DNA of 64,000 bases from Xenophilus sp. Marseille-Q4582 (GCF_916700565.1 NZ_CAKAKO010000006.1:806001-870000), one strand, 5' to 3'; numbered from the stretch's first letter, positions 49,744-59,121 are shown. Numbers and translations are program-made. Notes: generated by a model from the letters alone, not told the origin.

Positions 49744-50697
49744 TCAGGCGGCAGCAGCCACCGCAGCCGGTGCCACGAAGGTCTTGGGCAGGCCCGCGCG
49801 CCACAGCGCACCGTGCGTGGGCTCGCCGTCGATCCAGCCCGCCACCTTGGCGCGCAGCGCGAGCAGTGCCTCGATGTCCAGGCCAGTGTCCACGCCCATG
49901 GCGGCCAGCATGAAGGCCAGGTCTTCGGTCGACGCATTGCCGCTGGCGCCGGGCGCGTGCGGGCAGCCGCCGATGCCAGCCAGCGAGGCGTCGAAACGGT
50001 CCACGCCCAGTTGCAGCGCGGCATGCACGTTGACCAGCGCCAGGCCGCGCGTGTCGTGGAAGTGTCCACAGCAGAAGCGCTCGCCCGCGATCTTCAGTGC
50101 CTTCTCGAACAGGCGGCGGACCGCGCCCGGGTCGGCATAGCCCACCGTATCGGCCAGGCTCACGCGGTCGGCGCCGGCATCGAGCAGGGCCTGCATCAGG
50201 CGCAGCACTTCGCTTTCCTCGACCCGGCCCTGGATCGTGCAGCCGAAGGCCGTGCCCACACCGCCTTCGATCAAGGTCTTGCGGCCCGAAGCGTCGCGCG
50301 CGGCGCGGATGCGCGCCAGCTCGGCCACCACGTCGTCGGGCGTCTTGCGCAGGTTGGCCAGGCTGTGGGCATGGCTGGCCGACAGCGGCAGGATCATGAG
50401 GTCGGCATCGCCGTCCAGTGCGCGCTCGGCGCCACGCAGGTTGGGCACCAGCACCGAGGCGCGCAGACCCGGCAGCGTCTTGGCGAAGGCCAGCACCTGC
50501 CCGGTGTCGGCCAATTGGGGCATGAGCCTGGGCGGCACGAAGGATCCCACTTCGATCTCGCGCTGGCCGGCCGCCACGGCATCGCGGATCCATTCGAACT
50601 TGCGCTCGGTGGGCACGAGGGTGGCGATGCTCTGCAGGCCGTCGCGCAGGCCGACTTCGCGGATCGTGACCCGACGTGGAAAGGCAGGAAGGCTCAT
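49744..50697 (-). CDS. Hydroxymethylglutaryl-CoA lyase family enzyme
   Basis: 317 residues; TIM-barrel lyase cleaving 3-hydroxy-3-methylglutaryl-CoA or a close analogue to acetyl-CoA plus a ketoacid. Family residues: R18 and D19 in G-L-R-D-G-L-Q, metal ligands H212 and H214 in C-G-H-F-H-D-T-R-G, and catalytic C245 in G-I-G-G-C-P-H-A-P-G-A-S-G-N. First gene of the lyase-CaiB-TctC run, divergent from a LysR gene. Lacking leucine-catabolism neighbours, it may act on HMG, citramalyl- or a related acyl-CoA. Confidence 0.93.
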   Translation of the reverse strand: MSLPAFPRRVTIREVGLRDGLQSIATLVPTERKFEWIRDAVAAGQREIEVGSFVPPRLMPQLADTGQVLAFAKTLPGLRASVLVPNLRGAERALDGDADLMILPLSASHAHSLANLRKTPDDVVAELARIRAARDASGRKTLIEGGVGTAFGCTIQGRVEESEVLRLMQALLDAGADRVSLADTVGYADPGAVRRLFEKALKIAGERFCCGHFHDTRGLALVNVHAALQLGVDRFDASLAGIGGCPHAPGASGNASTEDLAFMLAAMGVDTGLDIEALLALRAKVAGWIDGEPTHGALWRAGLPKTFVAPAAVAAAA

Positions 50698-50740
50698 GGT
50701 CGTCTCCGTGGGAACGGGCTGAACTTTAGGGATTCCGATT

Positions 50741-50755
50741 TCGCGCATGAAGCGA
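50741..50755. promoter_or_regulatory. Candidate LysR operator between lyase-like gene and LysR
   Basis: TCGCGCATGAAGCGA: 4-bp arms TCGC/GCGA around seven bases, in the 84-bp divergent gap, 44 bp from the lyase ATG and 27 bp from the lysR ATG. Weaker symmetry than the two other LysR boxes in the window. Confidence 0.35.
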
Positions 50756-50781
50756 TAATTTTTCGCCCCAGCGATTCCCAA

Positions 50782-51738
50782 ATGGAACTCCTGACCATGC
50801 ACGACCTGGACCTGACCACCCTGCGCCTGTTCGTCGCGGCCTGCGAGCAGCGCAACATCGCGCGCGCCGGCGAGCAGCAGCACATCGGCGGCTCGGCCAT
50901 CAGCAAGCGGCTGGCCCAGCTGGAAGCCCAAGTGCAGGCGCCGCTGCTGGAGCGGCACCGGCGCGGCGTGGTGCCCACGGCGGCCGGCGAGATCCTGCTG
51001 GAGCATGCGCGCGCCATGCTGGCCACGGCCGACCGCATCGCGCGCGACATGTCGGCCTACCGCCACGGCGTGAAGGGGCAGGTGCGGGTGCTGGCCTCGG
51101 TCTCGTCCATCACCGAATCGCTGCCCGACGACATCGCCGCCTTCCTGAGCCTGCCGGAACACGCGCAGATCCGCGTGGACATCGAGGAGCGCAACAGCGC
51201 CGCGCTGGTGAGCGCCTTGCGCGAAGGGCTGGCGCCCGTGGGCATCTGCTGGGACGCGGCCGACCTGGCCGGCCTGCAGACGCGGCCCTACCGCGGCGAC
51301 GAGCTGGCCGTGGTGGTGCCGGCCGGGCACCCGCTGGCCAGGCTGCGCAGTTGCAGCTTCGCGCAGACCCTGGCCCACGACCATGTGGGGCTGCCCGCCA
51401 ACACGGCCGTGCATGTGATGCTGGCGCGTGCGGCGGCGGTGATCGGCCAGCCGCTGTACTACCGCGCCGTGGTCTCCACCTTCGATGCCGCGCTGCGCTG
51501 CGTGCGCGCGGGCCTGGGGCTGGCCATCGTGCCGCGGCAGATCGCGGCGGCTTCGGGCCATGGCGCGGGCCATGACGCGAGGAATCGCGCGGAGGATCGC
51601 GCGGGCGTGCGCATCGTCGCGCTGAAAGAGCCCTGGGCGCAGCGGCGCTTCGCCATCTGCTTTCGCCATGCGGACCAGCTCTCGCCCGCGGCGCGGCTGC
51701 TGGTCGATCACCTGGCGCAGGCGGGCACACCCCCGTGA
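50782..51738 (+). CDS. LysR-family regulator divergent from the lyase-CaiB-TctC genes
   Basis: 318 residues; HTH at about 6-65 (L-T-T-L-R-L-F-V-A-A-C-E-Q-R-N-I-A-R-A-G-E-Q) and an effector-binding domain from about 95. The N-terminal pattern with N-I-A-R-A is typical of LysR proteins found beside CoA-transferase/tricarboxylate genes in Burkholderiales. An ATG at 50797 is an equally possible start. The C-terminal part has an Ala/Gly/His insert (S-G-H-G-A-G-H-D) before the last strands. Confidence 0.92.
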   Translation: MELLTMHDLDLTTLRLFVAACEQRNIARAGEQQHIGGSAISKRLAQLEAQVQAPLLERHRRGVVPTAAGEILLEHARAMLATADRIARDMSAYRHGVKGQVRVLASVSSITESLPDDIAAFLSLPEHAQIRVDIEERNSAALVSALREGLAPVGICWDAADLAGLQTRPYRGDELAVVVPAGHPLARLRSCSFAQTLAHDHVGLPANTAVHVMLARAAAVIGQPLYYRAVVSTFDAALRCVRAGLGLAIVPRQIAAASGHGAGHDARNRAEDRAGVRIVALKEPWAQRRFAICFRHADQLSPAARLLVDHLAQAGTPP

Positions 51739-51798
51739 GGCCACGGCGCTGCGCAGGGGCGCTGTCCGCCGGCCGCGATCCGGCCTTAGCATCCACGC

Positions 51799-52347
51799 AT
51801 GCTGTTCCTCTGTCCGCTCGCCATGGCTGCCCTGCTCTTGCTGACCAGCGCTGCCGGGCAGGCGCAGGAGGTGCACCGCTGTGGCAACCGCTACAGCGAC
51901 ACCCCGTGCGGGGCCGGCCAGCTGGTGGACGTGTCGCCCGCCGTGCGCAACCTGGACAGTGCGGGCACGGCCCAGGTCTTCCTGTGCGTGAGCCACGGGG
52001 GCGGCCGCTTCTGGTCTTCGATGCATTGCCGCCAGAGAAACGCCCTGGTGGAGCGCATCGAGTCGGTGCCGGCCGGGCTGCCGTGGGAGCAGCAGGTGGA
52101 AATCGCCGACCAGCAGACCCGCCAGGGCTATGCCACGCAGCGCCGGCAGATGCAGGTGCGCGGAGCCGGCACGGCGGGGGAGATCGGCGCCGGCAACCCC
52201 GGCACGCGCCAGAACTGCGCCCGCTGGAGCGAGCAGGTCGCGCAGTACGACGCCATGGCCCGCCAGCCGAACAGTGCCGCCATGCAGGGCTGGATCGCCG
52301 AGCGCCGCAAGCAAGCGCGCGACGCCCAGTTCCGCGCCGGCTGCTGA
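51799..52347 (+). CDS. Exported cysteine-containing protein of unknown function
   Basis: 182 residues with a clear Sec signal peptide (hydrophobic 2-20, cleavage near G-Q-A-Q, about 22). The mature start V-H-R-C-G-N-R-Y-S-D-T-P-C recalls DUF4124-type periplasmic domains (aromatic, then D-T-P). Six cysteines lie in the mature part, which probably form disulfides. The rest is polar, Gln/Arg/Ala-rich helix. Function unknown; it stands alone after the LysR gene and converges with an MFS gene. Confidence 0.8.
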   Translation: MLFLCPLAMAALLLLTSAAGQAQEVHRCGNRYSDTPCGAGQLVDVSPAVRNLDSAGTAQVFLCVSHGGGRFWSSMHCRQRNALVERIESVPAGLPWEQQVEIADQQTRQGYATQRRQMQVRGAGTAGEIGAGNPGTRQNCARWSEQVAQYDAMARQPNSAAMQGWIAERRKQARDAQFRAGC

Positions 52348-52359
52348 GCGCCGCCCCGC

Positions 52360-53601
52360 TCAGCGGCCCGGCAGCCCCAGCCGCCACACGGCGCGCGAGC
52401 CCAGCAGCACCGTGCCGCCCACCACCCAGAACACGCCCGCGATGCCGATCAGCGCACCCAGCGAGCCGAAGAGCATGGGCATGGCCACGCTGGACGCATT
52501 GATGGTCATCAGCCGCAGGCCCAGCGCCTCGCCGTGCCGGTGGTGCGGCGTGATCTGGTGCAGCAGGCTCATCACCATGGGCTGCACGCTGCCCAGCGAG
52601 AAGCCCAGCACCACCGAGCACAGCCCCATGAGCCAGGGCGCGTGCAGCAGCGGGTAGACCATGAACACGGCCGCCGTGACCAGGGTGGACACGAAGATCA
52701 CGCCCCGCTCGGTGGTGCGCGAGGCCAGCAGCGGCAGCAGGATGCGGATGGCCGCCGCCGCGATGGCGAACGCGCCGAGGATGGTGCCAATCACGGCCGC
52801 GCTCATGCCGCGGTCGTGGCCCAGCACGGGCAGCACGAAGGCATGCACGTCCCAACTGGAGGACTGCAGCCAGTTCACGAACAGCAGGCGCCGGAACAGC
52901 GGCTCGCGCAGCAGGTCCCACGCCCGCGTGGGGCCGGCGCCCGCGGGCGGTGTGCTGCGCGGCTCCTCCCGCGCACGCCGCACCAGCGCCCAGCTGGTCA
53001 GCGGCAGCAGGGCCAGGGCGGCGAAGCAGATGCGGTAGGCCAGCAGGTCGGCGGCGGCGCCGCCGAAAGGAATGCTCGCGTGGTCGACCAGCAGGCCCGC
53101 GCCGAAGGGCCCGAGGAAGTTCGCCGCCGCCGGCGCGATGGCCAGCCAGCTGAACACGCGCTTGAGCTGCCCCGGGTCGGTGGCCGCGCGGCCCACGTGC
53201 CGCTGCAGCGCGATCACGGTCGCGCCCGTGGCCCCGCCCGTGAGCAGCGCCGACACGCACAGCACCGGGAACGCCGGCCAGGCCAGGGCGATGGCCGCGC
53301 CCGCCGTGGCCGCGACGACCGACAGCACCAGCGGCCGCTTCAACCCGTGCCGGTCGGCGAAACGGCCGGCGGGCAATGCGAGGAACACCTGCGTGAGCGC
53401 GAACAGCGCGATCAGCACGCCCACCGCCGCCGCGCTGTAGCCCTGCTGAAGCGCCAGCAGCGGCGCGGCCAGGCGCATGCCGGCCATGGTGGCGTGCAGA
53501 CAGACCTGGGCCGCGATGAGGCGCAGCAGCTCGGCGCCGCTCACGGCCGCCCCCCGCGTGCCCCCAGGCGACGCCGGCCCGGCCGGCCGCAGCGGCGGCA
53601 C
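52360..53601 (-). CDS. MFS transporter (DHA1-like)
   Basis: Up to 413 residues, 12 membrane segments; motif A equivalent L-P-A-G-R-F-A-D-R-H-G-L-K-R-P after helix 2. Substrate unknown. GTG 53601 is the most upstream start and adds a Pro/Gly-rich leader; GTG 53544 (394 residues) begins closer to the first helix and may be the true one. Located 25 bp after rmuC on the same strand. Confidence 0.87.
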   Translation of the reverse strand: MPPLRPAGPASPGGTRGAAVSGAELLRLIAAQVCLHATMAGMRLAAPLLALQQGYSAAAVGVLIALFALTQVFLALPAGRFADRHGLKRPLVLSVVAATAGAAIALAWPAFPVLCVSALLTGGATGATVIALQRHVGRAATDPGQLKRVFSWLAIAPAAANFLGPFGAGLLVDHASIPFGGAAADLLAYRICFAALALLPLTSWALVRRAREEPRSTPPAGAGPTRAWDLLREPLFRRLLFVNWLQSSSWDVHAFVLPVLGHDRGMSAAVIGTILGAFAIAAAAIRILLPLLASRTTERGVIFVSTLVTAAVFMVYPLLHAPWLMGLCSVVLGFSLGSVQPMVMSLLHQITPHHRHGEALGLRLMTINASSVAMPMLFGSLGALIGIAGVFWVVGGTVLLGSRAVWRLGLPGR

Positions 53602-53626
53602 AGGCGGGCGCCTTCCGGACAGGCCC

Positions 53627-55291
53627 TCATGGTGCGTCGTCGTCCGCTGTGCTGCCGGGCTCGGCGTCCAGGCCCGGCAGCAGGCCCTTCGCCGCGCCTT
53701 CGGGCAATGCTTCCACCTCGCGCAGCCGGCGGTTCAGCACGTTGGTGCGGGTCTGCGCCTTGTCCAGCGTGTTGAGCACGGTCTGCGTCTGGCGTTTCAC
53801 GTCGGCCAGCACGCTCCCGAACTTCATGAACTCGGACTTCACGGCGCCCAGCACCTGCCACACCTCGCTGCTGCGCTTTTCCAGCGCCAGCGTGCGAAAG
53901 CCCATCTGCAGCGAATTGAGCATGGCCAGCAAGGTGGTGGGGCCGGCCAGCGTCACGCGGTGCTCGCGCTGCAGCGCTTCCATCAGGCCCGGCCGGCGCA
54001 GCACTTCGGCATACAGGCCTTCGGTGGGCAGGAACAGGATCGCGAAGTCGGTGGTGTGTGGCGGCTCGACGTACTTGTCGGCAATGCCGCGCGCCTCCAG
54101 GCGGATGCGCGCCTCCAGGGCGCGCGCGGCGGCCTCCGCCGCCACCGCGTCGGCACGCTGCTGCGCGTCGAGCAGGCGTTCGTAGTCCTCGTTGGGGAAC
54201 TTGGCGTCGATGGGCAGCCAGACCGGCTGGCCGTCTTCGGCGCGACCGGGCAGGCGGATCGCGAAATCCACCGGGTTGCGCGTGCCGGGCCGCGTCACGA
54301 CCTGGGCCGCATACTGCTCGGGCGCCAGCACATGCTCCAGCAGCGCGGCGAGCTGCGCCTCGCCGAACATGCCGCGCGTCTTCACGTTGGTCAGCAGGTG
54401 CTTGAGGTCGCCCACGCCCTGCGCCAGCGTCTGCATCTCGCCCAGGCCCTTGTAGACCTGCTCCAGCCGCTCGGCCACCTGGCGGAAGCTCTCGCCCAGG
54501 CGCGCTTCCAGCGTGCTTTGCAGCTTCTCGTCGACCACCTGACGCATCTCGTCGAGCTTGGCGGCGTTGCTGGCCTGCAGCTGCGCCAGTTGCTGCTCCA
54601 TGGTCGCGCGCACCTCGGCGATGCGGCGGGCATTGGTTTCGGTCAAGGACTGCAGCTGCGTGTGCAGCGCCTCGGCCAGCGACTGGCGCAGCGCGTCGAT
54701 CTGCCGCGCGAAGGCGTCCAGCCGCTCGGCCTGCGCCTGCGCCGCGTGCGTGCCCTGCTGCACCAGCGCCGACTGGAAGGCTGCCAGGCCTTCGGCCTGT
54801 TCGCGCCGCGCGGCCTGGGTGGACAGCGTCACCTCTTCCAGCTTGCCGGCGTGCGTCTGCTGCAGTTGCCCCAGAAGCTGTTCGGTGGTGGCGCGCACCT
54901 CGGCCAGCCGGCGCGCATTGGACTCGGTCAGCCCATGCAGCTGCGTGTTCAGCGTCTCGCCCAGCTGGCCCTGCATGCGTGCGAGTTGCTGCGCGAAGGC
55001 GTCAATCTGCGCGTTCTGCGTGCGGGCCGTCTCGGCGCCCTGCGCCAGCAGCGCCTGCTGGAAGGTGGCGAGCTGCTGCGCCCCTTCCTGCCGGCTGGCG
55101 CGGGCGGCCTCGGCCACTTCCTGGCGCAGGCCGCGCTCGGTCTTGTCCAGGGCCGCGGCCAGCACGGCCGCCATCGCCGCCGTGCCGGTCGCCGGCGGCC
55201 TGCGCAACAGCAGCACCACCAGCAGCACGCCATTGACCAGGCCCAGGGCCAGCAGCAGCCAGCCTTCGGGCGAGAGCAGCGGCAGGGTCAC
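53627..55291 (-). CDS. rmuC: RmuC-family DNA recombination-limiting protein
   Basis: 554 residues: N-terminal membrane anchor (about 8-27), a long coiled-coil with two repeated blocks (L-A-E-V-R-A-T-T-E-Q-L-L and I-A-E-V-R-A-T-M-E-Q-Q-L, about 100-270), then the RmuC domain with a PD-(D/E)xK-like nuclease core (P-V-D-F-A-I-R-L, then I-D-A-K-F-P-N-E-D-Y). In E. coli, RmuC limits inversions at short repeats. GTG 55291 overlaps the upstream dehydrogenase stop (GTGA), fixing the start. Confidence 0.93.
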   Translation of the reverse strand: MTLPLLSPEGWLLLALGLVNGVLLVVLLLRRPPATGTAAMAAVLAAALDKTERGLRQEVAEAARASRQEGAQQLATFQQALLAQGAETARTQNAQIDAFAQQLARMQGQLGETLNTQLHGLTESNARRLAEVRATTEQLLGQLQQTHAGKLEEVTLSTQAARREQAEGLAAFQSALVQQGTHAAQAQAERLDAFARQIDALRQSLAEALHTQLQSLTETNARRIAEVRATMEQQLAQLQASNAAKLDEMRQVVDEKLQSTLEARLGESFRQVAERLEQVYKGLGEMQTLAQGVGDLKHLLTNVKTRGMFGEAQLAALLEHVLAPEQYAAQVVTRPGTRNPVDFAIRLPGRAEDGQPVWLPIDAKFPNEDYERLLDAQQRADAVAAEAAARALEARIRLEARGIADKYVEPPHTTDFAILFLPTEGLYAEVLRRPGLMEALQREHRVTLAGPTTLLAMLNSLQMGFRTLALEKRSSEVWQVLGAVKSEFMKFGSVLADVKRQTQTVLNTLDKAQTRTNVLNRRLREVEALPEGAAKGLLPGLDAEPGSTADDDAP

Positions 55292-56274
55292 CGCGCGCCG
55301 ATGACCGAGGGGTTCAGCGGCGTCAGCGGCTGGCCGTTGACCAGGTACCCGATCAGGTTGTCGGCCGCCAAGTCCGCCATGGCGCGCCGCGTGGGCACGG
55401 TGGCGCTGGCGATGTGCGGCGTGAGCACGACATTGGGCACGGTGAGCAGTTCGGGGTGGACCTTCGGCTCGCCTTCGAACACGTCCAGGCCCGCGGCGGC
55501 GATGCGCCTTTCCTTCAATGCCACGGCCAGCGCCGCGTCGTCCACGATGCCGCCGCGCGCGATGTTGATCAGCGTGGCGGTGGGCTTCATCAGCGCCAGC
55601 TCGGCCGCGCCGATGGTGTGGTGCGAGGCCGGTGTGTAGGGCACGACCAGCACCACGTGATCGGCGGTCTTCAGCAGCTCTTCCTTGCCCACGTAGCGGG
55701 CCTTGCATTCGGCTTCCAGCTCGGGGGAAAGGCGCGAGCGGTTGTGATAGACCACCTTCATGCCGAAGCCATGCGCCCCGCGCTTGGCGACGCCCTGCCC
55801 GATGCGGCCCATGCCGATGATGCCCAGCGTGCTGCCATGCACCTCGGCGCCCGCGAACATGTCGTAGCTCCATTTCTTCCACTGGCCGGCGCGCAGGAAA
55901 TGCTCGCTCTCGCTGATGCGGCGGGCCGTCGCCATGAGCAGCGCGAAACCGAAGTCGGCCGTGGTCTCGGTCAGCACGTCGGGCGCGTTGGTGGCCAGCA
56001 CGCCGCGCGCGGTCATGGCTTCGACGTCGAAGTTGTTGTAGCCCACCGCCATGTTGGCGCAGATGCGCAGTTGCGGGCAGGCGGCCAGCAGCTCGGCGTC
56101 GATGCGCTCGGAGCCCGTGGTGAACACGCCGGCCTTGCCCTGCAGCTTCTGGATCAGCTGCGCGCGGTCCCAGCTCTCGTCGCTCTGGTTGGATTCCACT
56201 TCGAAATGCCGGGCAAGCCGCTCGAGTGTTTCGGGGAAGACGGCGCGGGCAACGAGGATCCGGGGCTGGGTCAT
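55288..56274 (-). CDS. D-isomer 2-hydroxyacid dehydrogenase (glyoxylate/hydroxypyruvate reductase-like)
   Basis: 328 residues. NAD(P)-binding G-M-G-R-I-G-Q-G (about 153-160), then the catalytic trio Arg in N-I-A-R-G-G (about 236), Glu in F-E-G-E-P (about 265) and His in T-P-H-I-A-S-A (about 283). Closest in feel to GhrB/GyaR, which reduce glyoxylate or hydroxypyruvate, so it could join the gcl pathway. Its stop overlaps rmuC by GTGA. Confidence 0.92.
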   Translation of the reverse strand: MTQPRILVARAVFPETLERLARHFEVESNQSDESWDRAQLIQKLQGKAGVFTTGSERIDAELLAACPQLRICANMAVGYNNFDVEAMTARGVLATNAPDVLTETTADFGFALLMATARRISESEHFLRAGQWKKWSYDMFAGAEVHGSTLGIIGMGRIGQGVAKRGAHGFGMKVVYHNRSRLSPELEAECKARYVGKEELLKTADHVVLVVPYTPASHHTIGAAELALMKPTATLINIARGGIVDDAALAVALKERRIAAAGLDVFEGEPKVHPELLTVPNVVLTPHIASATVPTRRAMADLAADNLIGYLVNGQPLTPLNPSVIGAR

Positions 56275-56284
56275 GGTTTGGCGT

Positions 56285-57697
56285 TCAGCGGAAGAAGACG
56301 AAGGTGAGCACCACGAACAGTGGCACGAGGACGGCACAGGACCAGGCCATGTAGCCGAAGAAGCTGGGCATGCGCACGCCGCGGTCTTCGGCGATGGCCT
56401 TGACCATGAGGTTGGGTGCGTTGCCGATGTAGCTGTTGGCGCCCATGAAGACGGCGCCGGCCGAGATGGCGGCCAGCGTGGGCGCCAGCGCGGTCATAAG
56501 CACCTGCGGGTCGCCGCCCGCGGTGTTGAAGAACACGAGGTAGGTGGGCGCGTTGTCCAGGAAGGAGCTCAAGAGGCCCGTGGCCCAGAAGTACATGGCC
56601 GGCAGCGGCGCGCCGTCCGGGCCCGTGACCAGGGAGACCACCGCGCCGAAGGGGCCGCTGGCGCCGGCGCGCAGCATCGCGATCACCGGCACGATGGTCA
56701 GGAAGATGCCGGCGAAGAGCTTGGCCACCTCGGCCATCGGCGCCCAGCTAAACTGGTTGGCGGCGTGCACCTCGCGCGACGTGATGCGCAGCGACAGCAG
56801 GGTGACGCCGACCAGGCCCGCGTCGCGCACCAGGCCCGGCAGGCCCACCGGCGTGCCGTACACGTCGAAGGACACGCCCGACTTCCACAGCCCGCTCATC
56901 AGCACCAGCGCCACGATGGCGCCCAGCAGCCAGAAGTTGTGCGCGCCCTCGAAGGCGATGCCGCGCGTGTCGGGCGTCGGGTCCACGGGCAGCACGCCCT
57001 CCTCCTTGAAGATGAAGCGGTCCAGCACGTAGAAGACGGCGAGCAGCGCTGCCAGCATGAAGCCGGTTTCCATCCAAAGGTGCTGCACCGTCCAGCCGAA
57101 GCTCACGCCCTTGAGGAAGCCCAGGAACAGCGGCGGATCGCCCAGCGGCGTGAGCGAGCCGCCGATGTTGGAGACGATGAAGATGAAGAAGACCACCACA
57201 TGCGCCTTGTGCCTGCGGTTGTCGTTGGCGCGGATCAGCGGTCGGATCAGCAGCATCGACGCGCCCGTGGTGCCCATGAAGCTGGCCAGCACGGCACCCG
57301 TGGCCAGCAGGCCCGTGTTGAGCGCCGGCGAGCCGTGCAGGTTGCCGCGGATGTAGATGCCGCCCGCCACCGTGAACAGGGCCGTGAGCAGGATGATGAA
57401 GGGGATGTACTCGGCCACGAGCGCGTGCACGAGCTGCGCGCCGGCCATCGGCACACCGAAGGTCGCCGCGAAGGGCAGCAAAAAGGCCAGCGCCCAGCCC
57501 GCCGCCACCTTGCCGAAATGGTGGTGCCAGAAGGCAGGCGCCAGCATCGGCATCAGCGCGATGGACAGCAGGATGCCGGCGAAGGGAACGGCCCACAGGG
57601 GCGAGAGCGAGGCGCCGTCGAAGTCGGCCGCCTGGGCCATGGCCGGCAGCGCCAGCAGCAGCGCGGCCAGCGCCGCGCGCGCGCGGATCGGATGCAT
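56285..57697 (-). CDS. Sodium:proton antiporter of the CitMHS/NhaD-like superfamily
   Basis: 470 residues, 12-13 membrane segments after a signal-like N-terminus (L-P-A-M-A-Q-A-A). Signature segments are T-G-A-S-M-L-L-I-R-P-L-I-R-A-N, G-G-S-L-T-P-L-G-D-P-P-L-F-L-G-F, and F-L-D-N-A-P-T-Y-L-V-F-F-N. The last resembles the re-entrant D-N motif of ion transporters. The transported ion is inferred from family. It lies 10 bp after the 3' end of pncB, and the next gene follows 10 bp after its own stop, so these three or four genes may be one transcript. Confidence 0.87.
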   Translation of the reverse strand: MHPIRARAALAALLLALPAMAQAADFDGASLSPLWAVPFAGILLSIALMPMLAPAFWHHHFGKVAAGWALAFLLPFAATFGVPMAGAQLVHALVAEYIPFIILLTALFTVAGGIYIRGNLHGSPALNTGLLATGAVLASFMGTTGASMLLIRPLIRANDNRRHKAHVVVFFIFIVSNIGGSLTPLGDPPLFLGFLKGVSFGWTVQHLWMETGFMLAALLAVFYVLDRFIFKEEGVLPVDPTPDTRGIAFEGAHNFWLLGAIVALVLMSGLWKSGVSFDVYGTPVGLPGLVRDAGLVGVTLLSLRITSREVHAANQFSWAPMAEVAKLFAGIFLTIVPVIAMLRAGASGPFGAVVSLVTGPDGAPLPAMYFWATGLLSSFLDNAPTYLVFFNTAGGDPQVLMTALAPTLAAISAGAVFMGANSYIGNAPNLMVKAIAEDRGVRMPSFFGYMAWSCAVLVPLFVVLTFVFFR

Positions 57698-57706
57698 GCG
57701 GCCCCC

Positions 57707-58936
57707 TCAGCCTGCGGCGGCCGCCGCAGGGGCCGGAATCTCGAACACCTGGCGCAGATAGGCCAGGTACTTCTCGTCCTCGCACATGTTCTTGGAGGGC
57801 GTATCCGACAGCTTGGCCACCGGCTGGCCGTTGCAGCGGATCATCTTGATCACGATCTGCAGCGGCTCGTAGCCCAGGTCGTTGGTGAGGTTGGTGCCGA
57901 TGCCGAAGGCCAGCTGGCAGCGGCCGCGGAACTGGCGGTACAGCTCGATGGTGCGCGGCATGGTCAGGCCGTCGCTGAAGATCAGCGTCTTGGTCAGCGG
58001 GTCCACGCGGTTGGCGTGGTAATGGGCGATCATGCGCTCGCCCCAGTGGAAGGGGTCGCCGCTGTCGTGGCGCGCGCCGTCGAAGAGCTTGCAGAAATAC
58101 AGGTCGAAGTCGCGCAGGAAGGCGCTCATGCCGTAGACGTCGGACAGCGCGATGCCCAGGTCGCCGCGGTATTCGCGCGCCCACATCTCGAAGCCGTAGA
58201 TCTGGCTGTCGCGCAGCCGAGGGCCCAGCGCCTGGCAGGCCTGCAGGTATTCGTGCGCCATGGTGCCCAGCGGGATCAGGCCCAGCTTCATCGCATACAG
58301 CACGTTGCTGGTGCCGGCCAGTTGCGGCATGCGGTCGGGCTCGCTCGGGCTGCCGGCCACGCCCACGGCGCCCAGGCGCGTGCTCAGGGTGCGCAGCACT
58401 TCCTCGTGCCATTGCTGCGAGAAGCGGCGGCGCGTGCCGTAGTCGGCGATCTTCAGCTCTTCCAGGCCGGCGGCCTGCAGCTCGGCGATCTTGGTGTCGA
58501 GCCGGCGGCGGCCCTCGGCCAGGTCGGGCTGCGGCTGCGTGTTGCGGAAGTAGACCTCGTTGACGATCGCCAGCACCGGGATCTCGAACAGGATCGTGTG
58601 CAGCCACGGCCCGCGGATGTGGATCTCGATCTCGCCCGAAGGCAAGGGCGTGATGTCGATGTACTTCTCGTTCAGGCGGAAAAGGCCCAGGAAGTCGACG
58701 AAGTCGCTCTTGATGAAGCGCAGCGAACGCAGGTAGGCCAGTTCGGCCTCCTTGAACTGCAGGTTGCACAGGCCCCGCACTTCCTCGCGGATCTCGTTGG
58801 CGAAACGCGCCAGGTTCACGCCGGGATTGCGGCACTTGAAGCGGTACTCCACCTTGGCGCCCGGAAAGTGGTGCAGCACCACCTGCATCATCGTGAACTT
58901 GTAGAGGTCGGTATCAAGAAGGCTCTGGATGATCAT
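57707..58936 (-). CDS. pncB: Nicotinate phosphoribosyltransferase
   Basis: 409 residues; Preiss-Handler salvage of nicotinate to NaMN using PRPP and ATP. The opening [15 protein letters not shown], the autophosphorylated H228 (G-T-M-A-H-E-Y), and [10 protein letters not shown] near 340 match the E. coli type. ATG 58936 gives the family start. First of a minus-strand run with the antiporter, 2-hydroxyacid dehydrogenase and rmuC. Confidence 0.96.
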   Translation of the reverse strand: MIIQSLLDTDLYKFTMMQVVLHHFPGAKVEYRFKCRNPGVNLARFANEIREEVRGLCNLQFKEAELAYLRSLRFIKSDFVDFLGLFRLNEKYIDITPLPSGEIEIHIRGPWLHTILFEIPVLAIVNEVYFRNTQPQPDLAEGRRRLDTKIAELQAAGLEELKIADYGTRRRFSQQWHEEVLRTLSTRLGAVGVAGSPSEPDRMPQLAGTSNVLYAMKLGLIPLGTMAHEYLQACQALGPRLRDSQIYGFEMWAREYRGDLGIALSDVYGMSAFLRDFDLYFCKLFDGARHDSGDPFHWGERMIAHYHANRVDPLTKTLIFSDGLTMPRTIELYRQFRGRCQLAFGIGTNLTNDLGYEPLQIVIKMIRCNGQPVAKLSDTPSKNMCEDEKYLAYLRQVFEIPAPAAAAAG

Positions 58937-59008
58937 GGTGCGCGGGCGCTTGTCTCGGCGGGATGGCGGCGGTGTCCGGGCCATTATCACGGGCCCCGTC
59001 GGCCTGTG

Positions 59009-59039
59009 CCTACGGTCCCTTTTTCGAGCGTCCTACCGT
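59009..59039 (+). repeat. Two direct repeats CCTAC(G/C)GT before csbD-like gene
   Basis: CCTACGGT (59009-59016) and CCTACCGT (59032-59039), 23 bp apart in phase (about two helical turns), around a T-run, 83 bp before the CsbD ATG. Possible activator or alternative sigma-factor site; unassigned. Confidence 0.35.
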
Positions 59040-59121
59040 GTGCAGACCGGGCACGCACGAGAGTTCGGGGCACGGTGCAGCAACCCGCTGCCGCCGAATC
59101 ACGGAACCCAAGGAGATTCGC

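Noticed and set aside
51599-51740. Possible frameshift near the end of the LysR gene at 50782
   Set aside because: The Ala/Gly/His insert looked odd, but the frame is continuous and the closing strands of the domain follow in the same frame.
54500-55130. Repeated blocks inside rmuC as a DNA repeat array
   Set aside because: The similarity is at protein level (coiled-coil heptads), not a nucleotide repeat array.
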